Assembly: GCF_001550375.1 (NCBI RefSeq)
Contig: NZ_LRTR01000120.1
Span: 1 to 39,134 of the forward strand
Length of the DNA: 39,134 nt
Origin: Streptomyces europaeiscabiei
GTDB lineage: Bacteria; Actinomycetota; Actinomycetes; Streptomycetales; Streptomycetaceae
Reading direction: 5' to 3'
Position numbers and translations under genes: made by a program. Position 1 is the first letter of the stretch. Each line of letters opens with the position of its first letter. This document shows, piece by piece, positions 15,401 through 27,844 of this stretch. The notes under the pieces are model-generated. The model ran no database searches and was not told the DNA's origin. It was given only the letters and a program-made list of their open reading frames with translations.

Positions 15401-17987
15401 CCTTCCAGATGCCGGTGATGCCCGGCACGTGCGCCTGGCCGCCCAGAATGCCCTCCGTGCCCACCTCACGGGCCACCCGGGTCACCTGCTCGGCGAAGGA
15501 CGACAGTTGGTCGACCATCGTGTTGACGGTGGTGACGAGTTCGAGGATCTCGCCCTTGGCATCGACGGTGATCTTCTTCGACAGGTCGCCCTTGGCGACG
15601 GCGGTCGTGACCTCGGCGATCTGACGCACCTGGATCGTCAGGTTGTTCGCCATGAAGTTCACCGACTGCGTGAGGTCCTTCCAGGTGCCGGAGACACCCT
15701 GCACCTCGGCCTGACCGCCGAGCTGGCCCTCCGTACCCACCTCGCGGGCGACCCGGGTGACCTCCTCCGCGAACGACGACAGCTGGTCCACCATCGTGTT
15801 CAGCGTGTTCTTCAGCTCCAGGATCTCGCCGCGCGCGTCCACGGTGATCTTCTGGGAGAGGTCTCCGCGGGCCACCGCCGTGGCGACCTGCGCGATGTTG
15901 CGGACCTGACCGGTCAGGTTGCCTGCCATCCCGTTCACGGACTCGGTGAGGTCGCGCCACACCCCGGCGACACCGGGCACCTGCGCCTGACCGCCGAGGC
16001 GGCCCTCCGTGCCCACGTCCCGGGCGACCCGGGTCACCTGGTCGGCGAAGGAGGAGAGCTGGTCGACCATCGTGTTGATGGTGTTCTTCAGCTCCAGGAT
16101 CTCGCCGCGCGCGTCGACGTCGATCTTCTGGGACAGGTCGCCCCGCGCCACTGCCGTCGTCACCTGCGCGATGTTGCGCACCTGCGAGGTGAGATTGCCG
16201 GCCATCGAGTTGACGGAGTCGGTGAGTTCCTTCCACGTACCGGACACACCGTCCACGCGGGCCTGACCGCCGAGGCGGCCCTCCGTGCCCACGTCCCGGG
16301 CCATGCGCGTCACCTGGTCGGCGAACGACGACAGCTGGTCCACCATCGTGTTCACGGTGTTCTTCAGTTCGAGCATCTCGCCCGCGACATCGACGGTGAC
16401 CTTCTGCGAGAGGTCACCGTTGGCCACGGCCGTCGTCACCGCCGCGATGTTCCTCACCTGTCCGGTGAGATTCCGGAACGCGGTGTTGACGGAGTCCGTC
16501 AGGTCCTTCCACGTACCGGCCGCGCCCGGCACCTGCGCCTGACCGCCCAGCCGGCCCTCGGCACCGACCTCGTTCGCCACCCGCGTGACCTCGGCACCGA
16601 AGTACGAGAGCTGGTCGACCATCCCGTTGACGGTGTTCTTGAGCTCCAGCATCTCGCCGGCCACGTCCACGGTGACCTTCTGCGACAGGTCGCCGTTGGC
16701 CACGGCCGTCGTCACCGCCGCGATGTCCCGCACCTGGATCGTGAGATTCCGGAAGACCGTGTTCACCGAATCGGTGAGGTCCTTCCATGTTCCGGCCGCG
16801 CCCGGCACCTGCGCCTGACCGCCCAGCCGGCCCTCGGCACCGACCTCGTTCGCCACCCGCGTGACCTCGTCGGCGAAGATCCGCAGCGTCTCGGTCATCT
16901 GGTTGATGGTCTCGGCGAGCTTGGCGACCTCACCGCGTGCGGGCACGGTGACCTTCTGCGACAGGTCGCCGTTGGCGACCGCGGTGGTGACCTGGGCGAT
17001 CCCCCGCACCTGTGCGGTGAGATTGCCGGCCATGGTGTTCACCGAATCGGTGAGCTCCTTCCACACACCCGCCACACCCGGCACCTCGGCCTGACCGCCG
17101 AGCTGCCCGTCGGTGCCCACCTCGCGAGCGACTCGGGTCACCTCGGAGGAGAACGCGGAGAGCTGGTCGACCATCGTGTTGACGGTCTCCTTCAGCTCCA
17201 GCATCTCGCCGGCCACGTGAACCGTGACCTTCCGGGACAAGTCACCCTTCGCCACCGCGGTCGTCACCAGGGCGATGTCCCTCACCTGTGCGGTGAGCCG
17301 GTGCGCCATGGTGTTGACGGACTCCGTCAGGTCCTTCCACGAACCGGACATGCCACGCACCTTGGCCTGCCCGCCCAGCTTGCCCTCGGTGCCCACCTCG
17401 CTGGCCACCCGGGTGACCTCGTCGGTGAACGTCGACAGCTGGTCGACCAGGTTGTTGACCGTACGCCCGACCTTCAGGAACTCCCCGCGCAGCGGATGCC
17501 CGGTCCCGTCCGGCCCCTGCGACCGCAGCTCCATGCGCGGCGACAGATCACCGTCCGCGACGGCCGACAGCACCCGGCTGACCTCGGAGACAGGCCGTAC
17601 GAGGTCGTCGACCAGCGCGTTCGACGCATCGATCGCGGCAGCCCAGGACCCCTCGGTGGCACCCGTCTCCAGCCGCTCGGTGAGCTTGCCCTCACGCCCC
17701 ACCACGCGCCGCACCCGCGACAACTCACCGGTCAGATGCAGATTCCGGTCCGCCACCTCGTTGTACACGGCGGCGATCTCGGCCATCACACCGTCGCCCG
17801 AGACGGTCAGCCGCTTGCGGAAATTGCCGTCCCGCATCGCCTCCAGCGCCGTGAGCAGCCGGTTCAGGGCAGCCGTGTCCACGGTGATGGTCCCATTACG
17901 CGATTTACGTGATGTGCGCTGGTCACTCTGGGACTGTCCGCCTTTCGCGCGCGCCTTAGTGCCCCGCGTCGCTGCGCCAGACTCCAC
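12492..17987 (-). CDS. osaA: Soluble hybrid histidine kinase OsaA with a long HAMP array
   Basis: 1831 residues without a transmembrane helix. The order is a basic N-terminus, then about 12 HAMP-like units (residues ~40-1110, 92-residue period, each with a GDL[S/T]-type turn and a [15 protein letters not shown] helix). A GAF domain follows (~1130-1280), then coiled coil (~1285-1360). HisKA has phospho-His 1373 in [11 protein letters not shown]. The HATPase has the N box NLLSNAVKF and the G boxes DTGIGI and GTGLGLS. A long linker precedes a C-terminal receiver with Asp1761 in [12 protein letters not shown]. The GTG at 17987 has GGGAGGG 5 bases upstream. In S. coelicolor OsaA is needed for growth at high osmolarity (recalled). 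The architecture resembles fungal group III Nik1-type kinases that sense osmotic stress through HAMP repeats. It is divergent from osaC. Confidence 0.95.
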   Translation of the reverse strand: MESGAATRGTKARAKGGQSQSDQRTSRKSRNGTITVDTAALNRLLTALEAMRDGNFRKRLTVSGDGVMAEIAAVYNEVADRNLHLTGELSRVRRVVGREGKLTERLETGATEGSWAAAIDASNALVDDLVRPVSEVSRVLSAVADGDLSPRMELRSQGPDGTGHPLRGEFLKVGRTVNNLVDQLSTFTDEVTRVASEVGTEGKLGGQAKVRGMSGSWKDLTESVNTMAHRLTAQVRDIALVTTAVAKGDLSRKVTVHVAGEMLELKETVNTMVDQLSAFSSEVTRVAREVGTDGQLGGQAEVPGVAGVWKELTDSVNTMAGNLTAQVRGIAQVTTAVANGDLSQKVTVPARGEVAKLAETINQMTETLRIFADEVTRVANEVGAEGRLGGQAQVPGAAGTWKDLTDSVNTVFRNLTIQVRDIAAVTTAVANGDLSQKVTVDVAGEMLELKNTVNGMVDQLSYFGAEVTRVANEVGAEGRLGGQAQVPGAAGTWKDLTDSVNTAFRNLTGQVRNIAAVTTAVANGDLSQKVTVDVAGEMLELKNTVNTMVDQLSSFADQVTRMARDVGTEGRLGGQARVDGVSGTWKELTDSVNSMAGNLTSQVRNIAQVTTAVARGDLSQKIDVDARGEILELKNTINTMVDQLSSFADQVTRVARDVGTEGRLGGQAQVPGVAGVWRDLTESVNGMAGNLTGQVRNIAQVATAVARGDLSQKITVDARGEILELKNTLNTMVDQLSSFAEEVTRVAREVGTEGQLGGQAEVQGVSGTWKDLTQSVNFMANNLTIQVRQIAEVTTAVAKGDLSKKITVDAKGEILELVTTVNTMVDQLSSFAEQVTRVAREVGTEGILGGQAHVPGITGIWKDLSGNVNLMAKNLTMQVRNISQVAAAVANGDLTRTVTIEAAGEVAELADTFNSMVKTLSSFADQVTKVAREVGTDGILGGQAHVPGVAGTWKDLTESVNSMASNLTGQVRNIAMVTTAIAKGDLTKKIDIDARGEILELKTTINTMVDQLSSFAEEVTRVAREVGTEGQLGGLARVRDVDGTWRDLTESVNEMAGNLTRQVRAIARVATAVTRGDLNLKIDVDASGEIKELQDYINKMIANLRDTTIANQEQDWLKGNLARISALMQGRRDLDDVASLIMSELTPVVSAQHGAFFLALPFLDGKDLAPDNDEQYELRMLGSYGYSMGSMPTSFRPGEALVGTAAKEKRTILVENAPSGYLKISSGLGEAPPAQVIVLPVLFEGTVLGVIELASFTPFTQIQKDFLNQIAEMIATSVNTISVNTKTEVLLKQSQELTEQLRERSDELENRQKALQASNAELEEKAELLARQNRDIEVKNTEIEEARQVLEERAEQLAVSMRYKSEFLANMSHELRTPLNSLLILAKLLADNAESNLTPKQVEFSETIHGAGSDLLQLINDILDLSKVEAGKMDVSPTRIALVQLVDYVEATFRPLTAEKGLDFSVRVSPELPATLHTDEQRLLQVLRNLLSNAVKFTDSGAVELVIRPAGADAPVAIKEQLLEAGSLRDADAPMIAFSVTDTGIGIAASKMRVIFEAFKQADGTTSRKYGGTGLGLSISREIARLLGGEIYAQSEPGRGSTFTLYLPLHPSELPPQGYAHSAPAALEAGELLASEHELAERTETPAEVKSYRETQNGAAALFRRRRRSVPTGSPSDLYQQGNGRAQEHWAQQAAQEAAQPRRTIRFDGEKVLIVDDDIRNVFALTSVLEQHGLSVLYAENGREGIEVLEQHDDVTVVLMDIMMPEMDGYATTTAIRRMPQFAGLPIIALTAKAMKGDREKAIDSGASDYVTKPVDPDHLLSVMEQWMRSE
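14716..17460 (-). repeat. 276-bp tandem repeats encoding the OsaA HAMP array
   Basis: The coding sequence repeats with an exact 276-bp period, showing that units duplicated in frame. Examples are 16516-16593 versus 16792-16869, identical over 78 bases, and 15985-16025 versus 16261-16301, identical over 41. The remaining units are more diverged. This makes the segment prone to collapse in short-read assembly and to recombination. Confidence 0.9.
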
Positions 17988-18393
17988 TGTGTCCCTCCCG
18001 CAAGGGTCGACCGTTCCTGCTGGACGTACTTCGCCGCATTCGAACGCTTCGTACTGCTCACACTGTTCGTACCACTCGTACTGCTTCGTACTCGGATACT
18101 TCTGCTCAGCGGGCCGGGTGCCACTCCCCGACGCACTGGGAAGGTACTCGGACTCGCCCGACCTTCTCCTGGAAGCCTGCCCAGTGTTTCACCATGGCTG
18201 AACCAGGCCATAACAGTTCGGCAGCTTCGCACACGGTCCGCACACCTCCGGACGGAAACACAGACGACCGGCATCCGCATGGACGGCGAAGGTAAGTAAC
18301 CTTGCATGCGGCTGTCCAGCCATGCCGGACCCGTCCGGCCTGGGCGGTGGCGCACGAGCACGAGCGGGCAGGCATCGGAGGGGCGGCCTCACC
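17988..18393. promoter_or_regulatory. Divergent osaA/osaC regulatory region with TCGTAC repeats
   Basis: This 406-bp gap must contain promoters for both genes. The heptamer (T/C)TCGTAC occurs at 18048-18054, 18066-18072, 18075-18081 and 18085-18091, with spacings of 18, 9 and 10 bp. That cluster lies 60-105 bases upstream of osaA. A small inverted repeat AAGGT-N5-ACCTT lies near 18290-18304. I could not place a confident -35/-10 pair. In S. coelicolor osaC is tied to the SigB stress response (recalled), but I saw no clear GTTT/GGGTAT pair here. Confidence 0.5.
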
Positions 18394-21138
18394 ATGACCA
18401 CCGGACTGCATCCTGGGGAGACCCCCCAGGAACCCAGGCCGACGGAGAACCAGCCTCTGCCACGGCAGGAGGCCGTCCCAGGATCCCCGCACGTCGAGAA
18501 CCGGACAAGGAGTTCTGTGATCACCGCGCGCGCGGCCGCCAGCTTCACTGCCGTCTCACGATCCGTCGCGACCGCCCGCTCGTTCGTCCGCGACACCCTC
18601 CACGGCTGGGGCTTCGCCGACATCGTCGACGACGCGGTGGTCCTCACCAGCGAACTCGTCACCAACGCGGTCGTCCACGCGGGAACCTCCGCCGACGTCC
18701 TCTGTCTGCGGGCCGACGACGGCGTACGCATCGAGGTGGCCGACAGATATCCCGAGCGTGAGATCCCCCTCCAGGGCAGCCACATCAACATGGGCAGCCC
18801 GGACCGCGAGGGCGGCCGCGGCCTCCAGCTGTGCGCGGCGATGGCCTCTCGCTGGGGCGTCGAGTACACGTCCACCCACAAGCAGGTCTGGTTCCAACTC
18901 GATCTTCCCGACCGCCCGGTGGGCACCCGCTCGGCCGGCCCTGCCCTCCCCGCCGACCTGCTCCCGCTCGCCGACGGCCGGGTCCGCGTCGCGGTCGTCC
19001 AGATCGACCGCGTGGGCGCGATCGGCGCCTGGAACGAGGACGCCGAGGAACTCTTCGGGTACCCCCCCGACCAGGTCATCGGCAAGCCGCTCACCGACCT
19101 CGCCGCCTGGCCGCACACCCCCGGCACCAGCACCGGCGTCGTCGAGGCCCTCCAACTCTCCCGCTGGGAGGGCAGCTACGGCATCCGCTGCGCCAACGGG
19201 CGCGTGACGCCGGTCTACGCCTCCCACCTCCGGGTCCGCGACACGGGCGGCGACCCCTCCACGGTCTGCCTTCTCGTCCAGGACCACGAGCGCGCCGTCC
19301 TCCAGACCCCGATCCGCATGCCGTCCGGTGACGGCTCCGGTTCCGGCGAGGGCCAGGCCACGGACCCCTTCGAGGTCTTCATCGGCTCCCCCGCCCCGGA
19401 CGACCTCGACGGCCTGCTCCAGCGCACGGTCGAGCGCGCCCGCGACATGCTCGACGGGGACTCCGCCTTCCTGCTCCTCGCGACCGACGACGAGACCGAG
19501 CTGGAGGTACGGGCCTCCACGGGCCTCCCGTCGGCCCGTCAGCGCTTCGCCCGCGTCCCCGTGGACGCCGGCCCCGGCCGCTACGGCTCGGCCCGTATGC
19601 CCGCCGTCCACGACGATCTCACGGCCGTCCCCGGCGCCGTCCCCCTCCTCAACGGCACGGGCATGCGCTCGGTCGTCACGGTCCCCCTCAAGGTCGAGGG
19701 CCGCCTCACGGGCTCCCTGGGCGTCGCCGCCGAGTCCCAGGGCCGCTACTCCAACGAGGAGGCCCTGCGCCTCCAGTTCGCCGCCGACCGCATCGCCCTG
19801 GCCGTCGAGTCGGCCCGCCTGGGCGAGCTGGAGCGTCTGCGCCGCGGCTCGTTGAGCTTCCTGGTGGAAGCCTCCGACCTCCTGGCCGGCACCCTGGACC
19901 GCGACCAGACACTGGCCCTCATGGCCCAGATGACGATCCCGACCCTCGCCACCTGGTGCGCCGTCTACACGATCGCCGACCAGGCCTCGGACCCGTACCT
20001 CAGTTACGTCCTGCACGAGGACGAGGACCTCATCGACGGCCTCAAGGCCCTCCTCTCCAAGATCCGCCCGCCTGAGCCCATCCCCACCCCGGGCGCCCGC
20101 GTCTGGACGGCCCCCGCCGAGGCTGCCCACCAGGCGGCCCTGCGCACCTCGATGCGCAGCCTGGGGCTGGGCGAGCCCGCCACGGTCAGCTCGGGCATCG
20201 GCACGACGCTGGCGACGGCCTCGGCGGTGGGCGGCGAAACAGTTGTCCTCCCGCTGGTGGCCCGCAACCGCGTGATCGGCATGCTGACCCTCGGCAAGCC
20301 CACGGACGAACACTTCCGCCAGGAGATCCTGGAGTTGGCCGAGGACCTCTCCCGCCGGGCCGCCCTCGCCCTGGACAACGCCCGCCTGTACTCGGAGCGC
20401 GTGGCCATCAGCCAGTCCCTCCAGCGCAGCCTCCTGCCACCCGAGCTTCCCCAGATCGACGGCGTCGAGGTCGAGGTCATCTACCGCGCGGCCGGCGAGG
20501 GCAACGAGGTCGGCGGCGACTTCTACGACCTCTTCCCCATCCGCGACGGCGCGTACGGCTTCGCCATCGGCGACGTCTGCGGCACCGGCCCGGAGGCCGC
20601 CGCGGTCACCGGCCTGGCCCGCCACGCCCTGCGCCTGCTGGCCCGCGAGGGCTACGGCGGACCGGCGGTCCTTGAGCGTCTCAACTCCGCGATCATCGAC
20701 GAGGGCGCCCGCAGCCGCTTCCTGACGCTCCTGTACGGCGAGTTGTGGCCCCAGGAGGACGGCAGCGCCGTACTGAAGGTCGTCTGCGCCGGTCACCCGC
20801 TCCCGCTGCGCCTGCGCCAGGACGGCACGGTCGAGCCCGCCGCTGAACCGCAAGCGCTCCTCGGTGTCATGGAGGACCTGGAGCTCTACGAGCAGACGGT
20901 CACCCTCGACCCCGGCGACGTCCTCCTGTGCGTCACGGACGGCGTCACCGAACGCCGTGAAGGCACCCGCATGTTGGGCGACGACGGCCTCACCGAGGTG
21001 CTCACCGCCTGTACGGGCCTCACGGCTGGCGCGGTCGCGGCCCGCGTCATGCGCGCGGTCGAACGCTTCGCCTCCGACGCCCCCTCCGACGACATGGCCA
21101 TCCTGGCGATGCGCGTCCCGGGGCTCCAGAGGGACTGA
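18394..21138 (+). CDS. osaC: Stress-signalling protein OsaC: RsbW-like kinase, PAS, GAF-like, PP2C phosphatase
   Basis: 914 residues. An RsbW-type HATPase spans ~45-170, with N box ELVTNAVVHA including Asn91 and a GGRGL box near 140-144. A PAS domain (~198-300) contains GAWNEDAEELFGYPPDQVIG. Two GAF-like regions lie at ~335-480 and ~486-667. A SpoIIE/PP2C phosphatase spans ~671-912, with metal-binding Asp in GGDFYD (about 708), GDVCGTG (about 726) and SDDMA (about 898). Anti-sigma kinase and phosphatase in one chain imply partner switching. In S. coelicolor OsaC is needed to return SigB activity to baseline after osmotic stress (recalled). ATG at 18394 has GGAGGGG 10 bases upstream. The ATG at 18322 has no ribosome site and would add a poor Gly/Arg-rich leader. 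A strong terminator follows. Confidence 0.92.
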   Translation: MTTGLHPGETPQEPRPTENQPLPRQEAVPGSPHVENRTRSSVITARAAASFTAVSRSVATARSFVRDTLHGWGFADIVDDAVVLTSELVTNAVVHAGTSADVLCLRADDGVRIEVADRYPEREIPLQGSHINMGSPDREGGRGLQLCAAMASRWGVEYTSTHKQVWFQLDLPDRPVGTRSAGPALPADLLPLADGRVRVAVVQIDRVGAIGAWNEDAEELFGYPPDQVIGKPLTDLAAWPHTPGTSTGVVEALQLSRWEGSYGIRCANGRVTPVYASHLRVRDTGGDPSTVCLLVQDHERAVLQTPIRMPSGDGSGSGEGQATDPFEVFIGSPAPDDLDGLLQRTVERARDMLDGDSAFLLLATDDETELEVRASTGLPSARQRFARVPVDAGPGRYGSARMPAVHDDLTAVPGAVPLLNGTGMRSVVTVPLKVEGRLTGSLGVAAESQGRYSNEEALRLQFAADRIALAVESARLGELERLRRGSLSFLVEASDLLAGTLDRDQTLALMAQMTIPTLATWCAVYTIADQASDPYLSYVLHEDEDLIDGLKALLSKIRPPEPIPTPGARVWTAPAEAAHQAALRTSMRSLGLGEPATVSSGIGTTLATASAVGGETVVLPLVARNRVIGMLTLGKPTDEHFRQEILELAEDLSRRAALALDNARLYSERVAISQSLQRSLLPPELPQIDGVEVEVIYRAAGEGNEVGGDFYDLFPIRDGAYGFAIGDVCGTGPEAAAVTGLARHALRLLAREGYGGPAVLERLNSAIIDEGARSRFLTLLYGELWPQEDGSAVLKVVCAGHPLPLRLRQDGTVEPAAEPQALLGVMEDLELYEQTVTLDPGDVLLCVTDGVTERREGTRMLGDDGLTEVLTACTGLTAGAVAARVMRAVERFASDAPSDDMAILAMRVPGLQRD

Positions 21139-21151
21139 CTCCGGATACGAC

Positions 21152-21181
21152 AAAGGCCCCGCCCGATCGGGCGGGGCCTTT
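21152..21181. terminator. Bidirectional terminator between osaC and tRNA-Thr
   Basis: A perfect palindrome (AAAGGCCCCGCCCGAT and its complement) ends in TTTT on the plus strand and reads the same on the minus strand. It starts 13 bases after the osaC stop and ends 7 bases from the tRNA 3' end, so it serves both convergent transcripts. Confidence 0.92.
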
Positions 21182-21187
21182 TGGCTG

Positions 21188-21260
21188 AGCCCCCAAACGG
21201 AATCGAACCGTTGACCTTCTCCTTACCATGGAGACGCTCTACCGACTGAGCTATAGGGGC
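21188..21260 (-). tRNA. tRNA-Thr (anticodon GGT)
   Basis: The minus strand folds as a standard 73-base tRNA. The acceptor stem is GCCCCTA/TGGGGGC. A D arm with AGCTCAGTCGGTAGAGC follows, then anticodon stem TCTCC/GGAGA with loop ATGGTAA, giving anticodon GGT after T33. The T arm is AACGG-TTCGATT-CCGTT. The discriminator is T and CCA is not encoded (TCAG follows). It decodes ACC/ACU threonine codons. Confidence 0.95.
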
Positions 21261-21300
21261 CTGTCACCTGACCGAGGTCCCCCTCGCGGCAACGAGATAG

Positions 21301-21330
21301 ATCATACCCCGAACCGGCAGTTCCTTCGAA
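21301..21330 (-). promoter_or_regulatory. Candidate promoter of tRNA-Thr
   Basis: On the minus strand TATGAT (21306-21301) is preceded by TTCGAA (21330-21325) with an 18-base spacer. Transcription would start about 35 bases before the tRNA. The -10 is good; the -35 matches the consensus in only about half its bases. Confidence 0.45.
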
Positions 21331-21390
21331 CCACCCGGCGCACTGCCAAAAGCTCCACGCGCCCCCGAGTTGCCCCGCGCATCCGAAGGG

Positions 21391-22068
21391 CTAGAAGGCC
21401 GGCTGCAGCAAGCCGCCGAGCGCATTGCAGGTGGACACCAGCCGCTGCAGTTCCCGCCGCGACATCTCGCCGCCGATGGGCAGCGCCAGCGTCTCGTCGG
21501 CGGCACGCTCGGTCTCGGGCAGACACACGTCCCGCCGGAACCCGGGAATCCGGTGTACGGGTGTCTTCACCGGCACACTGCACTGGACTCCCTTGGCACG
21601 CACGGCGCGCGCGAAGGCGTCCCGGTCCGGCCGCCCGTTTCCGGGCACTCGCACGACGTACTGCTGGAAGGTGTGCCCGTCACTCCCCTCGGGAGTCCGG
21701 ACGCCCTTCAGCTTCGCACTGAGGTAAGCGGCCTGCCGCCGACGCTCCCCCAGCTCGCTGTACGGCGTCTCCGACTCGCCCTGCTCCAGCAGCAGCAGCC
21801 CATGCCGCTGCCCGACTTGACGGAGCGACGCGATATCGGCCGACCGGCCGAAGCGGTGGACGACAACCGCTGCCACGGTCCGCGGTGACACCGCGGCCTC
21901 GACAGCCGAGGCATCCAGACAGTACGTCACCGGGTCTATGTCGGCGAACACCGGCACAGCCCCTGCCAGGCTCACTGCCTGAGCGACCTCCGGGTTCCCG
22001 AACGCCGGCACGACCACTTCGTCACCGGCGCCGACACCTGCGGCCCTGAGCATTCCAACGGTACCCAT
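21391..22068 (-). CDS. Shortened DegT/DnrJ/EryC1-type aminotransferase-like protein, catalytic lysine segment absent
   Basis: 225 residues against about 370-400 for the PLP family. The N-terminal part (AAGVGAGDEVVVPAFGNPEVAQAVSLAGAVPVFADIDP) matches the DegT cofactor domain. The C-terminal part (FQQYVVRVPG, GRPDRDAFARAVRAKGV, VPVKTPVHRIPGFR, LPETERAADETLALP) matches its small domain. Between 'GLLLLEQGESE' and 'RRRQAAYLSAKL' about 100 residues are missing, including the segment that carries the Schiff-base lysine. The deletion is in frame and both ends remain well formed, so it looks like a maintained non-catalytic or repurposed protein rather than debris. ATG at 22068 has AGGA 8 bases upstream. 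It sits between tRNA-Thr and the 5S gene, on the rrn strand. Function unknown; I vaguely recall similar short proteins in other Streptomyces. Confidence 0.75.
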   Translation of the reverse strand: MGTVGMLRAAGVGAGDEVVVPAFGNPEVAQAVSLAGAVPVFADIDPVTYCLDASAVEAAVSPRTVAAVVVHRFGRSADIASLRQVGQRHGLLLLEQGESETPYSELGERRRQAAYLSAKLKGVRTPEGSDGHTFQQYVVRVPGNGRPDRDAFARAVRAKGVQCSVPVKTPVHRIPGFRRDVCLPETERAADETLALPIGGEMSRRELQRLVSTCNALGGLLQPAF

Positions 22069-22117
22069 GGCGCGGATCCTGGTCGCGCAATGTGAACTCC
22101 AAGTGACGCCCAACAAA

Positions 22118-22159
22118 AAAGAGCTGGTCCCCGAACCGAAATTCGGGGACCAGCTCTTT
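22118..22159 (-). terminator. Terminator of the rrn operon
   Basis: An 18-bp perfect stem (AAAGAGCTGGTCCCCGAA at 22118-22135 and its complement at 22142-22159) is followed on the minus strand by a T-run, TTTTTTGTT. It begins about 9 bases after the 5S end. Confidence 0.95.
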
Positions 22160-22167
22160 CAATATTT

Positions 22168-22286
22168 GTTCGGCGGCGTCCTACTCTCCCACAGGGTCCC
22201 CCCTGCAGTACCATCGGCGCTGTAAGGCTTAGCTTCCGGGTTCGGAATGTAACCGGGCGTTTCCCTCACGCTATGACCACCGAAAC
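22168..22286 (-). rRNA. rrf: 5S ribosomal RNA
   Basis: The minus strand begins GTTTCGGTGGTCATAGCG and contains the standard actinobacterial 5S segments (CCGAACCCGGAAGCTAAGCC; GGGAGAGTAGGACGCCGCCG). It ends just before the rrn terminator. About 119 bases; ends are estimated to within a few bases. Confidence 0.93.
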
Positions 22287-22360
22287 ACTATGAAACACTC
22301 AACCGCACCATCCCCCGTGACCAAACAAGGGAATGGGGTTGTTCGTGGTTTCAGAACCAA

Positions 22361-27343
<4,983 letters not shown>

Positions 27344-27782
27344 TGTTTACCCGTAATCGGGTCGACACCACGAGAGCGGAACAGTCAGGCGGAATAAGCC
27401 CGACCGTTCACAACGTCCTCGCTGTGTTTTACTTCAAAGGAACCTCGACCACCGAAAAGTTTCGGCGGACGGGGTATCAACATATCTGGCGTTGATTTTT
27501 GGCACGCTGTTGAGTTCTCAAGGAACGGACGCTTCCTTTGTACTCACCCAAGCTACTCTCGGGCTTTCCTCCGGGCAGTTTCCCTTCGGTCTTGCGTTTC
27601 CGACTCTATCAGATCGTTTTCCGATCCGATTTCCTCGGTGCTTTCCAGGTTTCCGCTTTCGCGTTTCCCTTTCCGGCGACTCCGACTTTATCAGAAGTTC
27701 TGAGTCGGAATTTCCGCCCGGTTCGGGTGGCTCCTGACGCACAGTTGCGTCGGGTTCCCCCCTGGGCGGAGCCGTAAACGTA
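27344..27782 (-). promoter_or_regulatory. rrn promoter and leader region
   Basis: No gene is visible in these 439 bases. On the minus strand the 14-mer CTGATARAGTCGGA occurs twice, at 27694-27681 and 27612-27599, 82 bp apart. Each could provide a -10-like element of tandem rrn promoters, although clear -35 boxes are not evident. Between them lies a purine-rich stretch with repeated GGAAA. Closer to 16S is the actinobacterial leader box TTGAGAACTCAACAGCGTG (around 27505-27525), usually linked to antitermination or processing. Confidence 0.6.
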
Positions 27783-27826
27783 CTGGAGCGGGGCGCCCCG
27801 ATGCAAATCGAGGAGCCCCGCTCCAG
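27783..27826 (-). terminator. Terminator of the RNase J gene
   Basis: A perfect 12-bp stem (CTGGAGCGGGGC at 27783-27794, GCCCCGCTCCAG at 27815-27826) lies 19 bases after the RNase J stop. It separates that transcript from the rrn promoters on the same strand. Confidence 0.8.
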
Positions 27827-27844
27827 GCGGGCACTGACGGGGGG

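Noticed and set aside
11481..17912. 2143-codon open frame on the plus strand antisense to osaA
   Set aside because: It is the complementary-strand shadow of osaA. Its repeats mirror the HAMP units, its His/Arg/Asp/Leu-rich composition is typical of GC-rich antisense frames, and the osaA frame has clear domains and a ribosome site.
18556..21153. 865-codon minus-strand frame antisense to osaC
   Set aside because: Shadow of osaC, whose kinase, PAS, GAF-like and PP2C motifs are unmistakable on the plus strand.
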